Source: Mycobacterium sp. UM_CSW
Lineage (GTDB): Bacteria > Actinomycetota > Actinomycetes > Mycobacteriales > Mycobacteriaceae
DNA: 64,000 nt
Assembly: GCF_000455205.1 (NCBI RefSeq)
Contig: NZ_AUWQ01000028.1
Span: 1-64,000 of the forward strand
Reading direction: 5' to 3'
Positions 8,273-15,775 of this stretch are shown here, in pieces (position 1 is the first letter of the stretch; each line of letters opens with the position of its first letter). Below the pieces are notes generated by a model, which was not told where the DNA came from, did no database searches, and saw only the letters and a list, made by a program, of their open reading frames with translations. The translations under genes and the position numbers were made by a program.

Positions 8273-9051
8273 CCGGGCGGCTCGACGGCAAGGCCGCGAT
8301 CATCACCGGCGCCAGCAGCGGCCTGGGGCCGGTGATGGGGTCGCTGTTCGTCGCGGAAGGCGCCCGGGTGCTGCTGGCCGCGCGGCGGGAAGAGCTGGTC
8401 CGCGACGCCGCGGCAGCGGCGGGTCCGGGCGCGGTCGCGATGCGCGCCGACGTCACCAACGAGGACGACGTCGCCGCCATGGTGGCGCGGGCCGTCGACG
8501 AGTTCGGCCAGGTGGACATCCTGTGCAACAACGCCGCCGCGCCCGGCCAGGACCGCTGGATCTGGGAGCAGACGCTGGACAACTGGAACGCGACCATCGC
8601 CGTCGACGTCACCGCGGCCATGCTGTGCACCCGCGAGGTGCTCAACCGGTCGATGCTGCAACGCCGGCGAGGGGTCATCCTGAACTTCTCCTCGACGGCC
8701 AGCTACGGCGGGATGGTCCGCAAGACCCACTACGTCGCCGCCAAGGCGTCGCTGCGCGCGTTCACCAAAGCAGTTGCGCTAGAGGTCGGTCCGTACGGCA
8801 TCCGGTGCAACTGCATCGTGCCCGGCGCCATCGACACCGACCTGTTTCGCAAGTGGGTGCAACGCACCGCCGACGAGCAAGGGGTCGACTACGAAACCCA
8901 ACGCGCCAGGTCACTCAAAGGGGTAGCGCTGCAAGACATTTCCTCGCCGTTGGACGTCGCCAACCTGGCGCTGTTCCTGGCCAGCGACGAGAGCCGAACC
9001 ATCACCGGCCAATCCATCCCCGTCGACGCCGGAGGATACATGCAGGGATGA
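8269..9051 (+). CDS. Short-chain dehydrogenase/reductase
   Basis: 260 residues, a classical SDR: cofactor motif TGASSGLG at about residues 14-21, NNAA replacing the usual NNAG near 85, catalytic serine in NFSSTASYGG, and YVAAK with the Tyr-Lys pair near 160. ADVTNEDD after strand 3 and LLAARR after strand 2 favour NADP(H) through the arginines. It oxidises or reduces a hydroxyl group in the cytosol. ATGA overlaps at both ends bind it tightly to the hydrolase before it and the LLM enzyme after it. Confidence 0.88.
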   Translation: MTGRLDGKAAIITGASSGLGPVMGSLFVAEGARVLLAARREELVRDAAAAAGPGAVAMRADVTNEDDVAAMVARAVDEFGQVDILCNNAAAPGQDRWIWEQTLDNWNATIAVDVTAAMLCTREVLNRSMLQRRRGVILNFSSTASYGGMVRKTHYVAAKASLRAFTKAVALEVGPYGIRCNCIVPGAIDTDLFRKWVQRTADEQGVDYETQRARSLKGVALQDISSPLDVANLALFLASDESRTITGQSIPVDAGGYMQG

Positions 9052-9911
9052 GCACCGCCGCAGTCAAACTATCGGTGGCCACACCCGTGGTGACCATGCT
9101 GCCCGGTAGCAGCGAATGGACCCGAGACGCGTCCATCGAGGATCTCGCCCAGATCGCCGAGGCCGCAGACCGACTCGGCTATCACCACCTGACGTGTAGC
9201 GAGCACATCGCGCTGCCCGCCGCCGAGCGCTCCCGCCGCGGTGCCCGCTACTGGGATCCGTTGGCCACGCTGGGCTACCTCGCGGCGCGCACCCGGCGGA
9301 TCCGGTTGGCCACCCACGTGCTGGTGCTCGGGTACCACCATCCGCTCGAGATCGCCAAGCGCTACGGCACCCTGGACAAGGTCAGCAACGGCCGGCTCAT
9401 CCTCGGGGTCGGGGTGGGCAGCCTCAAGGAGGAGTTCGAGCTCCTGGGCGCCCCGTTCGACGACCGCGGGCCACGCGGTGACGACGCGCTGCGCGCGCTT
9501 CGCGCCTCGCTGTCCGTCCCCGAACCCGCCTACCATGGCGAGTTCTATTCGTTCGGTGGGATGGTCGTCGATCCCTGCGCGGTCCAGGAACGCGTCCCCA
9601 TCTGGATCGGCGGGCGTACGCTGCGATCGCTGCGCCGCGCCGCGACCCTGGCCGACGGCTGGGCCCCCTTCAACGTCAGCCCGCAGCAGGTCCGAGAATG
9701 GCTGGGCCGTTTCGACCTTCCGCCCGGCTTCGAGGTCGTGCTGCCGCCGTCGGCGCCGCTGGATCCGATCAACGAGCCGGAACGCACCCGCGACGTGCTC
9801 GGCGAGCTCGGCGCGCACGGCGCCACCATCGTCAGCGCGATCTTCAAAGACGCCTCGCTGCAACAGTATCTGGACAATCTGGCGGCGCTCGCGGAACTGA
9901 AAACGTCGTAG
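9048..9911 (+). CDS. LLM-class F420-dependent oxidoreductase
   Basis: 287 residues. Luciferase-like TIM barrel: AEAADRLGYHHLTCSEHI, IRLATHVLVLGYHHPLEIAKRYGTLD, SNGRLILGVGVGSLKEEFELLG and VPIWIGGRT. The TIGR03619-type layout is typical of mycobacterial F420 enzymes. The start ATG overlaps the SDR stop (ATGA) and the next gene follows after 12 bases, so it belongs to the 7466-11062 operon. Which carbonyl or hydroxyl group it acts on cannot be read. Confidence 0.83.
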   Translation: MSTAAVKLSVATPVVTMLPGSSEWTRDASIEDLAQIAEAADRLGYHHLTCSEHIALPAAERSRRGARYWDPLATLGYLAARTRRIRLATHVLVLGYHHPLEIAKRYGTLDKVSNGRLILGVGVGSLKEEFELLGAPFDDRGPRGDDALRALRASLSVPEPAYHGEFYSFGGMVVDPCAVQERVPIWIGGRTLRSLRRAATLADGWAPFNVSPQQVREWLGRFDLPPGFEVVLPPSAPLDPINEPERTRDVLGELGAHGATIVSAIFKDASLQQYLDNLAALAELKTS

Positions 9912-9923
9912 GAAAGGGCTTCC

Positions 9924-10337
9924 ATGTCGAAGGCGATCCGAGTGCTGGCCATGCTTTTGTTGGTGTCCGGGGCCCATGCGATAGTTTCCCCGGCCACGGC
10001 CACCGGCACGCCATCATGCGTCGGCCTGTCGATATGCCCGCCACCGCCGCCGGACGCCGACGGCAACCCGGGATGTTATTACGCCGACGGCTGGCAGGGC
10101 TCGGGCGCCGGCATCGAGGTGTGGTACTTCCATGAGCCGCAGAACATTTCGAAGCCCGACAAGGTCACGGCCCTGGTACGCAAGAAGGACGGCACCACCG
10201 AGTCTCAGGACGCCAACATCGAAGCCGGGCAACAGGTGCACCGCTTCGAGTTCGCGACCATCGACAAGTCGGCCGTCCAAGAGGTGTTGCTCACCAGCAG
10301 CAGCGGCCGGTGCTTCGTGATCGGACCGGGCACGTGA
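9924..10337 (+). CDS. Small secreted protein of unknown function
   Basis: 137 residues. MSKAIRVLAMLLLVSGAHAIVSPATATG is a Sec signal peptide; cleavage near residue 27 leaves about 110 residues. The mature protein begins with a Pro run (CPPPPPDADG) and contains four cysteines (two near the start, one in GCYYADGW, one in GRCFVIG), suggesting two disulfides. I do not recognise a family. Its place inside an operon of cytosolic enzymes is odd: either it carries or senses the exported substrate, or the operon was assembled secondarily. The stop overlaps the next GTG (GTGA). Confidence 0.7.
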   Translation: MSKAIRVLAMLLLVSGAHAIVSPATATGTPSCVGLSICPPPPPDADGNPGCYYADGWQGSGAGIEVWYFHEPQNISKPDKVTALVRKKDGTTESQDANIEAGQQVHRFEFATIDKSAVQEVLLTSSSGRCFVIGPGT

Positions 10338-11062
10338 ACCGTGTCAAGGCAGGCTTTTTCAGCCTTACCCCTCCCGCACCCGACGACGACGGCAGCTATC
10401 TGCGTTGGCACCTGCTGGATCACATGCCCGAGCAATACCAACTGCCGGGCATCGTCCACGGGCTGCGCTGGATCGCCGACGGCGCCTACCCCGAACACCG
10501 CCTGGCGGCCGACGGGCCGCTGGCGCAGGTGGGCAACGTGGTGCACTACCTGATCGGTGACCCCGTTGAACAAACCTTCGACGACTTCGTCGCGCTCGGC
10601 CGCTCGCTGCGGGAAAACGGCCGCTTTCCCGTCACGCGCCCGTCGCTACAGGTGGCCGGCCTGCGGCTGCTGCAGTGGCAGGCCGCGCCGCACGCCCTCA
10701 TCTCGCCCGAGGTGGTGCCCTTTCGGCCGCACCGCGGCATCGTGCTGATCATCGAGGAACCCACCGAAGGCCGCCCCGACACGTGGCTGCAATGGCTGCA
10801 CGCCGAACACCATCCGGCGCTGCTCGCCGCGCCCGGCACCGCCGGCGCTTGGACTTTCGGTACGAGTACCGGGTGGAGCCACCTACCCGCGGGGTGGCTG
10901 ACGGACCACCAATACACCACCGTCGTTTACCTCGACGCCGACCCGCTCACCACCGTCGACGCGCTGGCTCCGCTCATCGAGGAACGGTGGCGGTCGGGCG
11001 CGGTGCGGCCCCTGTTCGCGGGACCGTTACGAACGATGGTCAGCTGGGAAGCGTGGCCGTGA
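10334..11062 (+). CDS. EthD-like dimeric alpha/beta-barrel protein
   Basis: 242 residues from the GTG at 10334, overlapping the previous stop. It looks like two tandem ferredoxin-like halves: LRWHLLDHMPEQYQLPGI near residue 22 and LQWLHAEHHPALLAAPGT near 155 share the W-x-H-x3-H-x-P-x5-PG pattern of EthD-type proteins. EthD is an accessory protein of P450-dependent ether degradation, but many relatives have no known role. As last gene of the operon it may bind or process an intermediate. It is probably cytosolic; there is no signal or membrane segment. Confidence 0.62.
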   Translation: MNRVKAGFFSLTPPAPDDDGSYLRWHLLDHMPEQYQLPGIVHGLRWIADGAYPEHRLAADGPLAQVGNVVHYLIGDPVEQTFDDFVALGRSLRENGRFPVTRPSLQVAGLRLLQWQAAPHALISPEVVPFRPHRGIVLIIEEPTEGRPDTWLQWLHAEHHPALLAAPGTAGAWTFGTSTGWSHLPAGWLTDHQYTTVVYLDADPLTTVDALAPLIEERWRSGAVRPLFAGPLRTMVSWEAWP

Positions 11063-11161
11063 ACTGCGCGGATCCGCCGTTCGGCGGGTCGCCAGAGGGA
11101 TGAGACCTCGCCGCAACGCACGGCCTCTATAGTCCTTCTGAGCTCTAGCAAAGGACGTGAG

Positions 11162-11665
11162 ATGACCAGTTCGCGACTCGTTCTCGCCGCCGCGCTCGGC
11201 GTGATCGCCGTGGCGGCCACCCTGCCGGCCTGCTCGAGCAAGAGCGGCCAGCCATCTTCTGCCACGAGCACCAGCGCGGCCCCGCCGAGCACGACCGTCA
11301 TGATCGGCGGCAACAAACACACGATCATGACGAAGGTCGAATGCACCGCGACGGCGGCACAACCCAGCGCCACACCCGCGGAGTCCGGGGACCTGACCAC
11401 CCGCATCAGCGTTCACGACGATTCGGCTTCGGTGTCGCTGGCGCTGTCGGACGAAAAGCCGCCGAGCGTCGACGGCTTTTCCCTGTCGCTCAAGGCGGGA
11501 TCCGGTGAGTACCAGCTGCCCTACCAGGCGCCCCAGTCCGCGACCCAGGTGCAGGCGACGAAGGACGGCAAGAGTTACACCGTGACCGGGACGGGCCAGG
11601 GAGTGTCGCCCAATCAGGGCGACGTGCACCAGGTGACGTTCGGGATTCACGTGACCTGCCCCTGA
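11162..11665 (+). CDS. LpqH-type lipoprotein
   Basis: 167 residues. A signal peptide ends in the lipobox LPAC, with Cys24 as lipidation site, then a Ser/Thr/Ala-rich linker (to about 45) that could be glycosylated as in the 19-kDa antigen. The globular part has VMIGGNKHTIMTKVECT, GSGEYQLPYQ and GKSYTVTGTGQGV, the pattern of the LpqH/LppE family, with two conserved cysteines (in KVECT and HVTCP) forming a likely disulfide. These are cell-envelope lipoproteins; LpqH is a TLR2 agonist. AAAGGACGTGAG precedes ATG 11162, and TATAGT at 11128-11133 is a possible -10. Confidence 0.83.
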   Translation: MTSSRLVLAAALGVIAVAATLPACSSKSGQPSSATSTSAAPPSTTVMIGGNKHTIMTKVECTATAAQPSATPAESGDLTTRISVHDDSASVSLALSDEKPPSVDGFSLSLKAGSGEYQLPYQAPQSATQVQATKDGKSYTVTGTGQGVSPNQGDVHQVTFGIHVTCP

Positions 11666-11745
11666 GCGACACCTTAAACCAACTGCCGCAGTTTGCTTTT
11701 CGGGCCTCATCTGTCACTCGAGTCACCGCAGGAGGTTGGGTGGCT

Positions 11746-11808
11746 TTTTGCCCGCCTCAGAGCGACAAGCGGTAACGGCAACCAGCTGTCGCTATGAGGC
11801 TGGCACAG
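11746..11808. repeat. Inverted repeat, copy B
   Basis: Arms 11746-11771 and 11783-11808 pair imperfectly around an 11-base centre and match the arms of the element at 954-1038 (core TGCCCGCCTCA, then AGCGACA, on one strand). Here it lies after the lipoprotein gene and before the hydrolase start. A 5' extension of the hydrolase across it is formally open, but the sequence is clearly the repeat and not protein-coding. See the finding on the dispersed element. Confidence 0.65.
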
Positions 11809-11831
11809 CGGCGCATCCCAAATTTCCTGTG

Positions 11832-12881
11832 ATGCCTGGGAATTATCGATGCCTGGTTGTCCACCGCGACCGCCTCTGCGATGCTGTCAGCTTGGACATC
11901 TTCGCGGAGTGGCAAAGCGGCGGGACCGAGCTGCGGTGGCGGTCGACGACGGCCGCCAACGACGGGCAGGAAGTGACGGTGTTCAGCCGTCGTTGCGGTA
12001 CCCCCGGGGCACCCGCGCTGGTGCTGGTGCACGGCTTTCCGACGTCGAGCATCGACTACTTCGGCCTGTCCCACGAGCTGGCCTCAGAGTTCGACATGTT
12101 CGTGCTCGACTTTCCCGGCTACGGATTGTCCGACAAGCCGCCGGCCCCGTACGTCTATTCGTTGTACGACGATGCGCGCCTGCTCGTCTACGCGATCACC
12201 CAGGTGTGGAAGCTGACCGAATTCCGCATGCTCACGCACGATCGCGGCAGCAGCGTCGGCATGATCGCGCTGGAGATGTTGGCGGCCCAGGACCCGCCCG
12301 TGGTGCCCGTCGACCTCATCCTGACCAACGCCAACATCTATCTCCCGCTGGCGAACCTGACCGTGTTCCAGACCGCCCTGCTCGACGCCGCGACCGGGCG
12401 GGACACCGCGGCGGCGACCACGCCGGAGATGCTCGCCGCCGGCCTGGGCGTCAGCACCTTCATGCCGCGACGGACACTGGAAGACCCGGAGATCGCCGCG
12501 CTGGCGCGATGCTTCGCCCACAACGACGGCATCCGCGTGCTGCCGGACACCATTCAATACCTCAAGGAACGGGCCGCCGACGAAACCGGTTGGCTGGAGG
12601 CGCTTTCCAAGAACCCCGTCAACACCACGGTGGTGTGGGGCATCCATGACAACGTCTCACCTGTGCGTGTTCCCAACTACGTCTGGCAGACGTATCTGAA
12701 GAGCAAGCCCGGTCGCAACCGCTACTGGGTGGTGCCCAGCGCCGACCACTACCTGCAGTGCGATGCCCCCGGCGAACTGGCCCAGATCGTTCGCCTCACG
12801 GCCCAGGGCGGGGACATCCCGCTTCAGACGCTCGGCAATCAGCCCGGCGGCGCCGTGCTGGTCGACGAAAGCTTCTCCTAG
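11832..12881 (+). CDS. Alpha/beta hydrolase (epoxide hydrolase/dehalogenase-like)
   Basis: About 349 residues. VLVHGFPTSSIDYFGLSHEL carries the oxyanion HGFP; FVLDFPGYGLSDKPP follows; the nucleophile position is THDRGS, so Asp serves as nucleophile, as in epoxide hydrolases and haloalkane dehalogenases. WGIHDNVSPV and SADHYLQCDAP provide acid and base near the C-terminus. Lacking the Trp of the halide site after the nucleophile (Arg here), it is more likely an epoxide or ester hydrolase. The start is uncertain: ATG 11832 is the first after repeat B; TTG 11892, just before the conserved DIFAEW, is also plausible. Confidence 0.75.
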   Translation: MPGNYRCLVVHRDRLCDAVSLDIFAEWQSGGTELRWRSTTAANDGQEVTVFSRRCGTPGAPALVLVHGFPTSSIDYFGLSHELASEFDMFVLDFPGYGLSDKPPAPYVYSLYDDARLLVYAITQVWKLTEFRMLTHDRGSSVGMIALEMLAAQDPPVVPVDLILTNANIYLPLANLTVFQTALLDAATGRDTAAATTPEMLAAGLGVSTFMPRRTLEDPEIAALARCFAHNDGIRVLPDTIQYLKERAADETGWLEALSKNPVNTTVVWGIHDNVSPVRVPNYVWQTYLKSKPGRNRYWVVPSADHYLQCDAPGELAQIVRLTAQGGDIPLQTLGNQPGGAVLVDESFS

Positions 12882-12900
12882 CCGTCACGCCCGCCGAACG

Positions 12901-12944
12901 CCCGGCTGGCCGGGTAGTCGAGCCCGAGCGCCCGGCTGGCCGGG
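12901..12944. terminator. Tandem hairpins between convergent genes
   Basis: CCCGGCTGGCCGGG occurs twice, at 12901-12914 and 12931-12944, 30 bases apart. Each copy is a self-complementary stem of five pairs with a four-base loop. The position between the converging hydrolase (stop 12881) and P450 (stop 12963) genes suggests a bidirectional terminator. There is no T-run, which is usual in mycobacteria. Confidence 0.45.
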
Positions 12945-12962
12945 CATTGGGCGCGGGGCCGG

Positions 12963-14162
12963 CTATCCCCGGGTGACGACGGGCAGGCGCGCCCACCCGC
13001 GCACGCTGGCGGTGTGCGCCCGCTGGGCGTTGGCGTAGTCGACTTCCCAATCGGGCCAGCGTTTGAGGACCTCCTCGAAGGCGACTCGGGCTTCCATCCG
13101 GGCCAGGGCCGAGCCGAGGCAGAAGTGCAGGCCCTGCCCGAAGCTCAGATGGCCGCCCTGGCGATGAATGTCGAAGCGGTCCGGATCGGCGAAACGACGT
13201 TCGTCCCGGTTGGCCGAACCGTTCAGCAGCAACATGAACGACCCTTCCGGCACCACGCGGCCGTAGTGCTCGGCATCGCGGGCGACGTAGCGAGCCTGCA
13301 CCGGCGACGGCGGTTCGTAGCGCAGCGTTTCCTCGACCGCACCAGGGATCAGCGACGGGTCGGCGACGAGTTCGCGCCGCTGATCCGGGTGATCAGACAG
13401 CAGCTGACCCATGAAACCGATTAAGCGAGCGGTGGTTTCGTTGCCGGCACCCGCGATCATCGCGGTGTAGGACAGCACCTCGGTCCGGGACAGGGGACGT
13501 CGGGTCCCGTCGGGTTCTTCGATCTCGGCCCGCAGCAGATCGGTCATCAGGTCGTCGGAGGGGTTGTCGGCGCGCCATTCGATGTACTCGGCGAACATCG
13601 CGATGGTGTCCGCGAACAGATTCGGATTGACCTCACCGGGCTTGCGCCCCTCGGCCATTTCGATGAAGGCTCCGTTGCGATCCCGGATGTTCGCCTGGTC
13701 CGCCTCGGGTATGCCCAACAGATAGCCGATGGTCCGCATCGGCATCATCGCCCCGAGGTCGGCGATGAAATCGAACCCGCCGGCACCGATCAGCGGGTCG
13801 AGTTCGCGGACGCAAAACCCACGCACCATGGACTCGACGGCCAGCATGCGTCGCGGCGTGAAAACCCGGGACAGCAGTTTGCGGTGCAGGTCGTGCAGGG
13901 GCGGATCCTCGAACAGCAGGATGCCGGGCGGCACCTCGATGTTGTTGAACAGGATGTCGGCGGTGGTGCCGCGTCCGGATCGGTAGGTCTCCCAGTTCGG
14001 CAGTTCGCGCGCCACGTCCTCGTACCGGCTCAGCGCGTAGAAGTTGTACTTCTCGTTGTAATACAACGGTGCCTCCGCGCGCATGCGTTTCCACACCGGG
14101 TAGGGGTCATCGTCGATGGCGACGTCGTAAGGGTCGTAATACAGCTCAGCTGAACGTAACAT
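12963..14162 (-). CDS. Cytochrome P450 (paralogue 1)
   Basis: 399-residue soluble bacterial P450. Heme-binding loop FGQGLHFCLG with the axial Cys348, I-helix AGAGNETTA with the oxygen-activating Thr, EETLR as the ExxR motif, and RYVARD before the meander. About two-thirds of positions match the second P450 at 15776-16972, including the unusual YYNEKYNFYALSRYEDV, so the two arose by duplication. It needs an external ferredoxin and reductase, none encoded nearby. It begins 8 bases after the TetR stop, forming a TetR-P450 operon controlled by the operator at 14817. Substrate unknown. Confidence 0.9.
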   Translation of the reverse strand: MLRSAELYYDPYDVAIDDDPYPVWKRMRAEAPLYYNEKYNFYALSRYEDVARELPNWETYRSGRGTTADILFNNIEVPPGILLFEDPPLHDLHRKLLSRVFTPRRMLAVESMVRGFCVRELDPLIGAGGFDFIADLGAMMPMRTIGYLLGIPEADQANIRDRNGAFIEMAEGRKPGEVNPNLFADTIAMFAEYIEWRADNPSDDLMTDLLRAEIEEPDGTRRPLSRTEVLSYTAMIAGAGNETTARLIGFMGQLLSDHPDQRRELVADPSLIPGAVEETLRYEPPSPVQARYVARDAEHYGRVVPEGSFMLLLNGSANRDERRFADPDRFDIHRQGGHLSFGQGLHFCLGSALARMEARVAFEEVLKRWPDWEVDYANAQRAHTASVRGWARLPVVTRG

Positions 14163-14170
14163 CTTGCCTC

Positions 14171-14809
14171 TCAGTCGTTTCGGTGCAGGAAGCCGTGCAG
14201 GATCGCCTGGACGAGTTCGTCGACGATCACTTCCCGCGCCGGCTGCTTTCTGCCGAAGTAGGTCGATCGCAATGCGGCCATGCCGGCGATCATCGCCACC
14301 GTCGAATGCGCCGGCAGGTCAGGGTGATCCGACCGCAACCCGCGCAGGTGCATGCCCTCGGCGCTGATCTGGCCGAGCACCGTGAGGGCGCGCCGGACGT
14401 CGTCGATGCCGGCGTCGGCTTTCTCCTCGTCGCTGAGCGCCTCCGACGCCATCAGCGTCAAGAGCAGACCCTGGTGTTCCACGAACACGTCGTAGAGCTG
14501 CCCGACGAAATGGCCCGCCAGGTCCTCCTCCTTGGTCTCCTCGGGCACGACCGCCTGCCAGGTGCGGCCGAACTCGTCGACGAAGCTGGTGAACGGTGCG
14601 ACGAGGGCCTCGCGGAACAGCGCCGCCTTCGAGCCGAAGTGGCGGAACAGCAGGTGTTCGGTTACGCCTGCGGCCTGGGCGATTTCGCGTGTGGTGGTGC
14701 CGCGGTAGTCCTGCCGCGCGAACAGCTCCCGCGCGGCGTCGAGCAGCAGTTTGCGCGGCGCGCCGCGGGGCCGGCGCGTGGCCGCGGTAACCGGGGGTCG
14801 CTGGGGCAC
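14171..14809 (-). CDS. TetR-family transcriptional regulator
   Basis: 212 residues from the GTG at 14809. The HTH lies at about residues 20-60 (LLLDAARELF, TTTREIAQAAGVTEHLLFRHFGSKAAL); the C-terminal helical domain binds an unknown ligand. I chose GTG 14809 because a -10 box TATCTT ends seven bases before it, giving a leaderless start, and because upstream codons lie in the operator. It is followed by P450 paralogue 1 and divergent from the small membrane peptide/AveC pair. Operator copies at 14817 and 19203 suggest a local regulon with autorepression. Confidence 0.87.
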   Translation of the reverse strand: MPQRPPVTAATRRPRGAPRKLLLDAARELFARQDYRGTTTREIAQAAGVTEHLLFRHFGSKAALFREALVAPFTSFVDEFGRTWQAVVPEETKEEDLAGHFVGQLYDVFVEHQGLLLTLMASEALSDEEKADAGIDDVRRALTVLGQISAEGMHLRGLRSDHPDLPAHSTVAMIAGMAALRSTYFGRKQPAREVIVDELVQAILHGFLHRND

Positions 14810-14816
14810 GACTTTT

Positions 14817-14836
14817 AAGATAGCATGCACTATCTT
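14817..14836. promoter_or_regulatory. TetR operator overlapping divergent -10 boxes
   Basis: AAGATAGCATGCACTATCTT: two 7-base arms (AAGATAG and CTATCTT) around six bases. Each arm read outward contains TATCTT, a TANNNT -10 element: minus strand seven bases before the GTG at 14809, plus strand 33 bases before the GTG at 14870. One bound dimer would block both promoters. A 16/20 match occurs at 19203-19222. Confidence 0.7.
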
Positions 14837-14869
14837 GAGGATCGACCCGAAGCTGGAAGGGGTGCCGAC

Positions 14870-14986
14870 GTGGGTGCTGCCATCATGCTGGGCACGCTGT
14901 TCGGGTTGATCGTCCTGATCTTTGGCCTGGTGGTGCGTTTCGATCCCGAGGCGCGCCGCTCCTGCGGACACGAGGGCGGTCGATGA
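14870..14986 (+). CDS. 38-residue single-pass membrane peptide
   Basis: A short reading frame, GTG 14870 to TGA 14984-14986. The product is MGAAIMLGTLFGLIVLIFGLVV followed by RFDPEARRSCGHEGGR in two parts: a 20-residue hydrophobic helix and a basic, cysteine-containing tail that should lie in the cytosol. GGAAGG lies 10-15 bases upstream. Its TGA overlaps the ATG of the AveC-like gene (ATGA), the arrangement of a translationally coupled subunit. The operator at 14817 sits in its promoter. I do not recognise a named family; it may stabilise or regulate the larger membrane protein. Confidence 0.65.
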   Translation: MGAAIMLGTLFGLIVLIFGLVVRFDPEARRSCGHEGGR

Positions 14987-15768
14987 GCAGCGGGATGACG
15001 CCCGTGATGCAGGCGGCCAGCGGCTTCGCCCTCGTCGGTGGCATCACATTCACCGCGATCGGTGTCTACCTGAGCATTCGCCAACGCCGGATACACCCGC
15101 TGCTGCTTCTCTGCATCTCGGCGATCTCGTTCTCGTGGATCGAGGCGCCCTACGACTGGGCGATGTACGCCCAGTTCCCGCCCGCCATTCCGCGGATGCC
15201 GTCATGGTGGCCGCTGAACGTGACCTGGGGTGGGTTGCCCTCGTTCGTTCCCATCGGCTACATCTCCTACTTCGTGCTCCCGGCCGTGACCGGGGCGGCG
15301 CTGGGGCGGTGGTTGAGCGCAAAGTTCCAGTGGCGCAGGCCAACCACCCTCCTCATCGTCGGGCTCGTCGTCGGCTTCTGCTGGGCGCTGCTGTTCAACG
15401 GGTTCCTGGGAGCCAAGCTCGGCGTCTTCTACTACGGACGCGTCATCCCCGGGCTGGCGATACGCGAGGGCACCATTCACCAATACCCGCTCTACGACTC
15501 CCTCGCGATGGGCATACAGATGATGGTCTTCACCTACCTGCTCGGGCGCACCGACGCGCAGGGACGCAACGTCATCGAGATGTGGGCCGACAAGAGATCG
15601 AAGACTCGCCTGCAGTCGTCGGTGCTGTCGATCGCCGCGATCGTCGTCGTCGGAAACCTGCTCTACGGCGCTGTTTTCGCGCCGCACCTGGTGACGAAGC
15701 TGGGCGGCTGGGTGACCGCGGGGCCGACCGAACAGTTGTTCCCGGGCGTGCCGAACCAGCCCAAGTAG
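14983..15768 (+). CDS. AveC-like polytopic membrane protein
   Basis: 261 residues with six or seven hydrophobic segments (about 8-28, 38-55, 85-108, 120-140, 175-195, 210-232). The polar loops carry aromatic and acidic groups: EAPYDWAMYAQFPP and PSWWPLNVTWGG. This resembles proteins annotated as the AveC spirocyclase family, after Streptomyces AveC of avermectin spiroketal formation; the assignment is by remembered pattern only. It is coupled to the 38-residue peptide and flanked by two P450 genes, so it probably acts with them on a membrane-associated lipid or polyketide-like substrate. It could instead be a transporter. Confidence 0.6.
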   Translation: MSSGMTPVMQAASGFALVGGITFTAIGVYLSIRQRRIHPLLLLCISAISFSWIEAPYDWAMYAQFPPAIPRMPSWWPLNVTWGGLPSFVPIGYISYFVLPAVTGAALGRWLSAKFQWRRPTTLLIVGLVVGFCWALLFNGFLGAKLGVFYYGRVIPGLAIREGTIHQYPLYDSLAMGIQMMVFTYLLGRTDAQGRNVIEMWADKRSKTRLQSSVLSIAAIVVVGNLLYGAVFAPHLVTKLGGWVTAGPTEQLFPGVPNQPK

Positions 15769-15775
15769 CCGCGAC

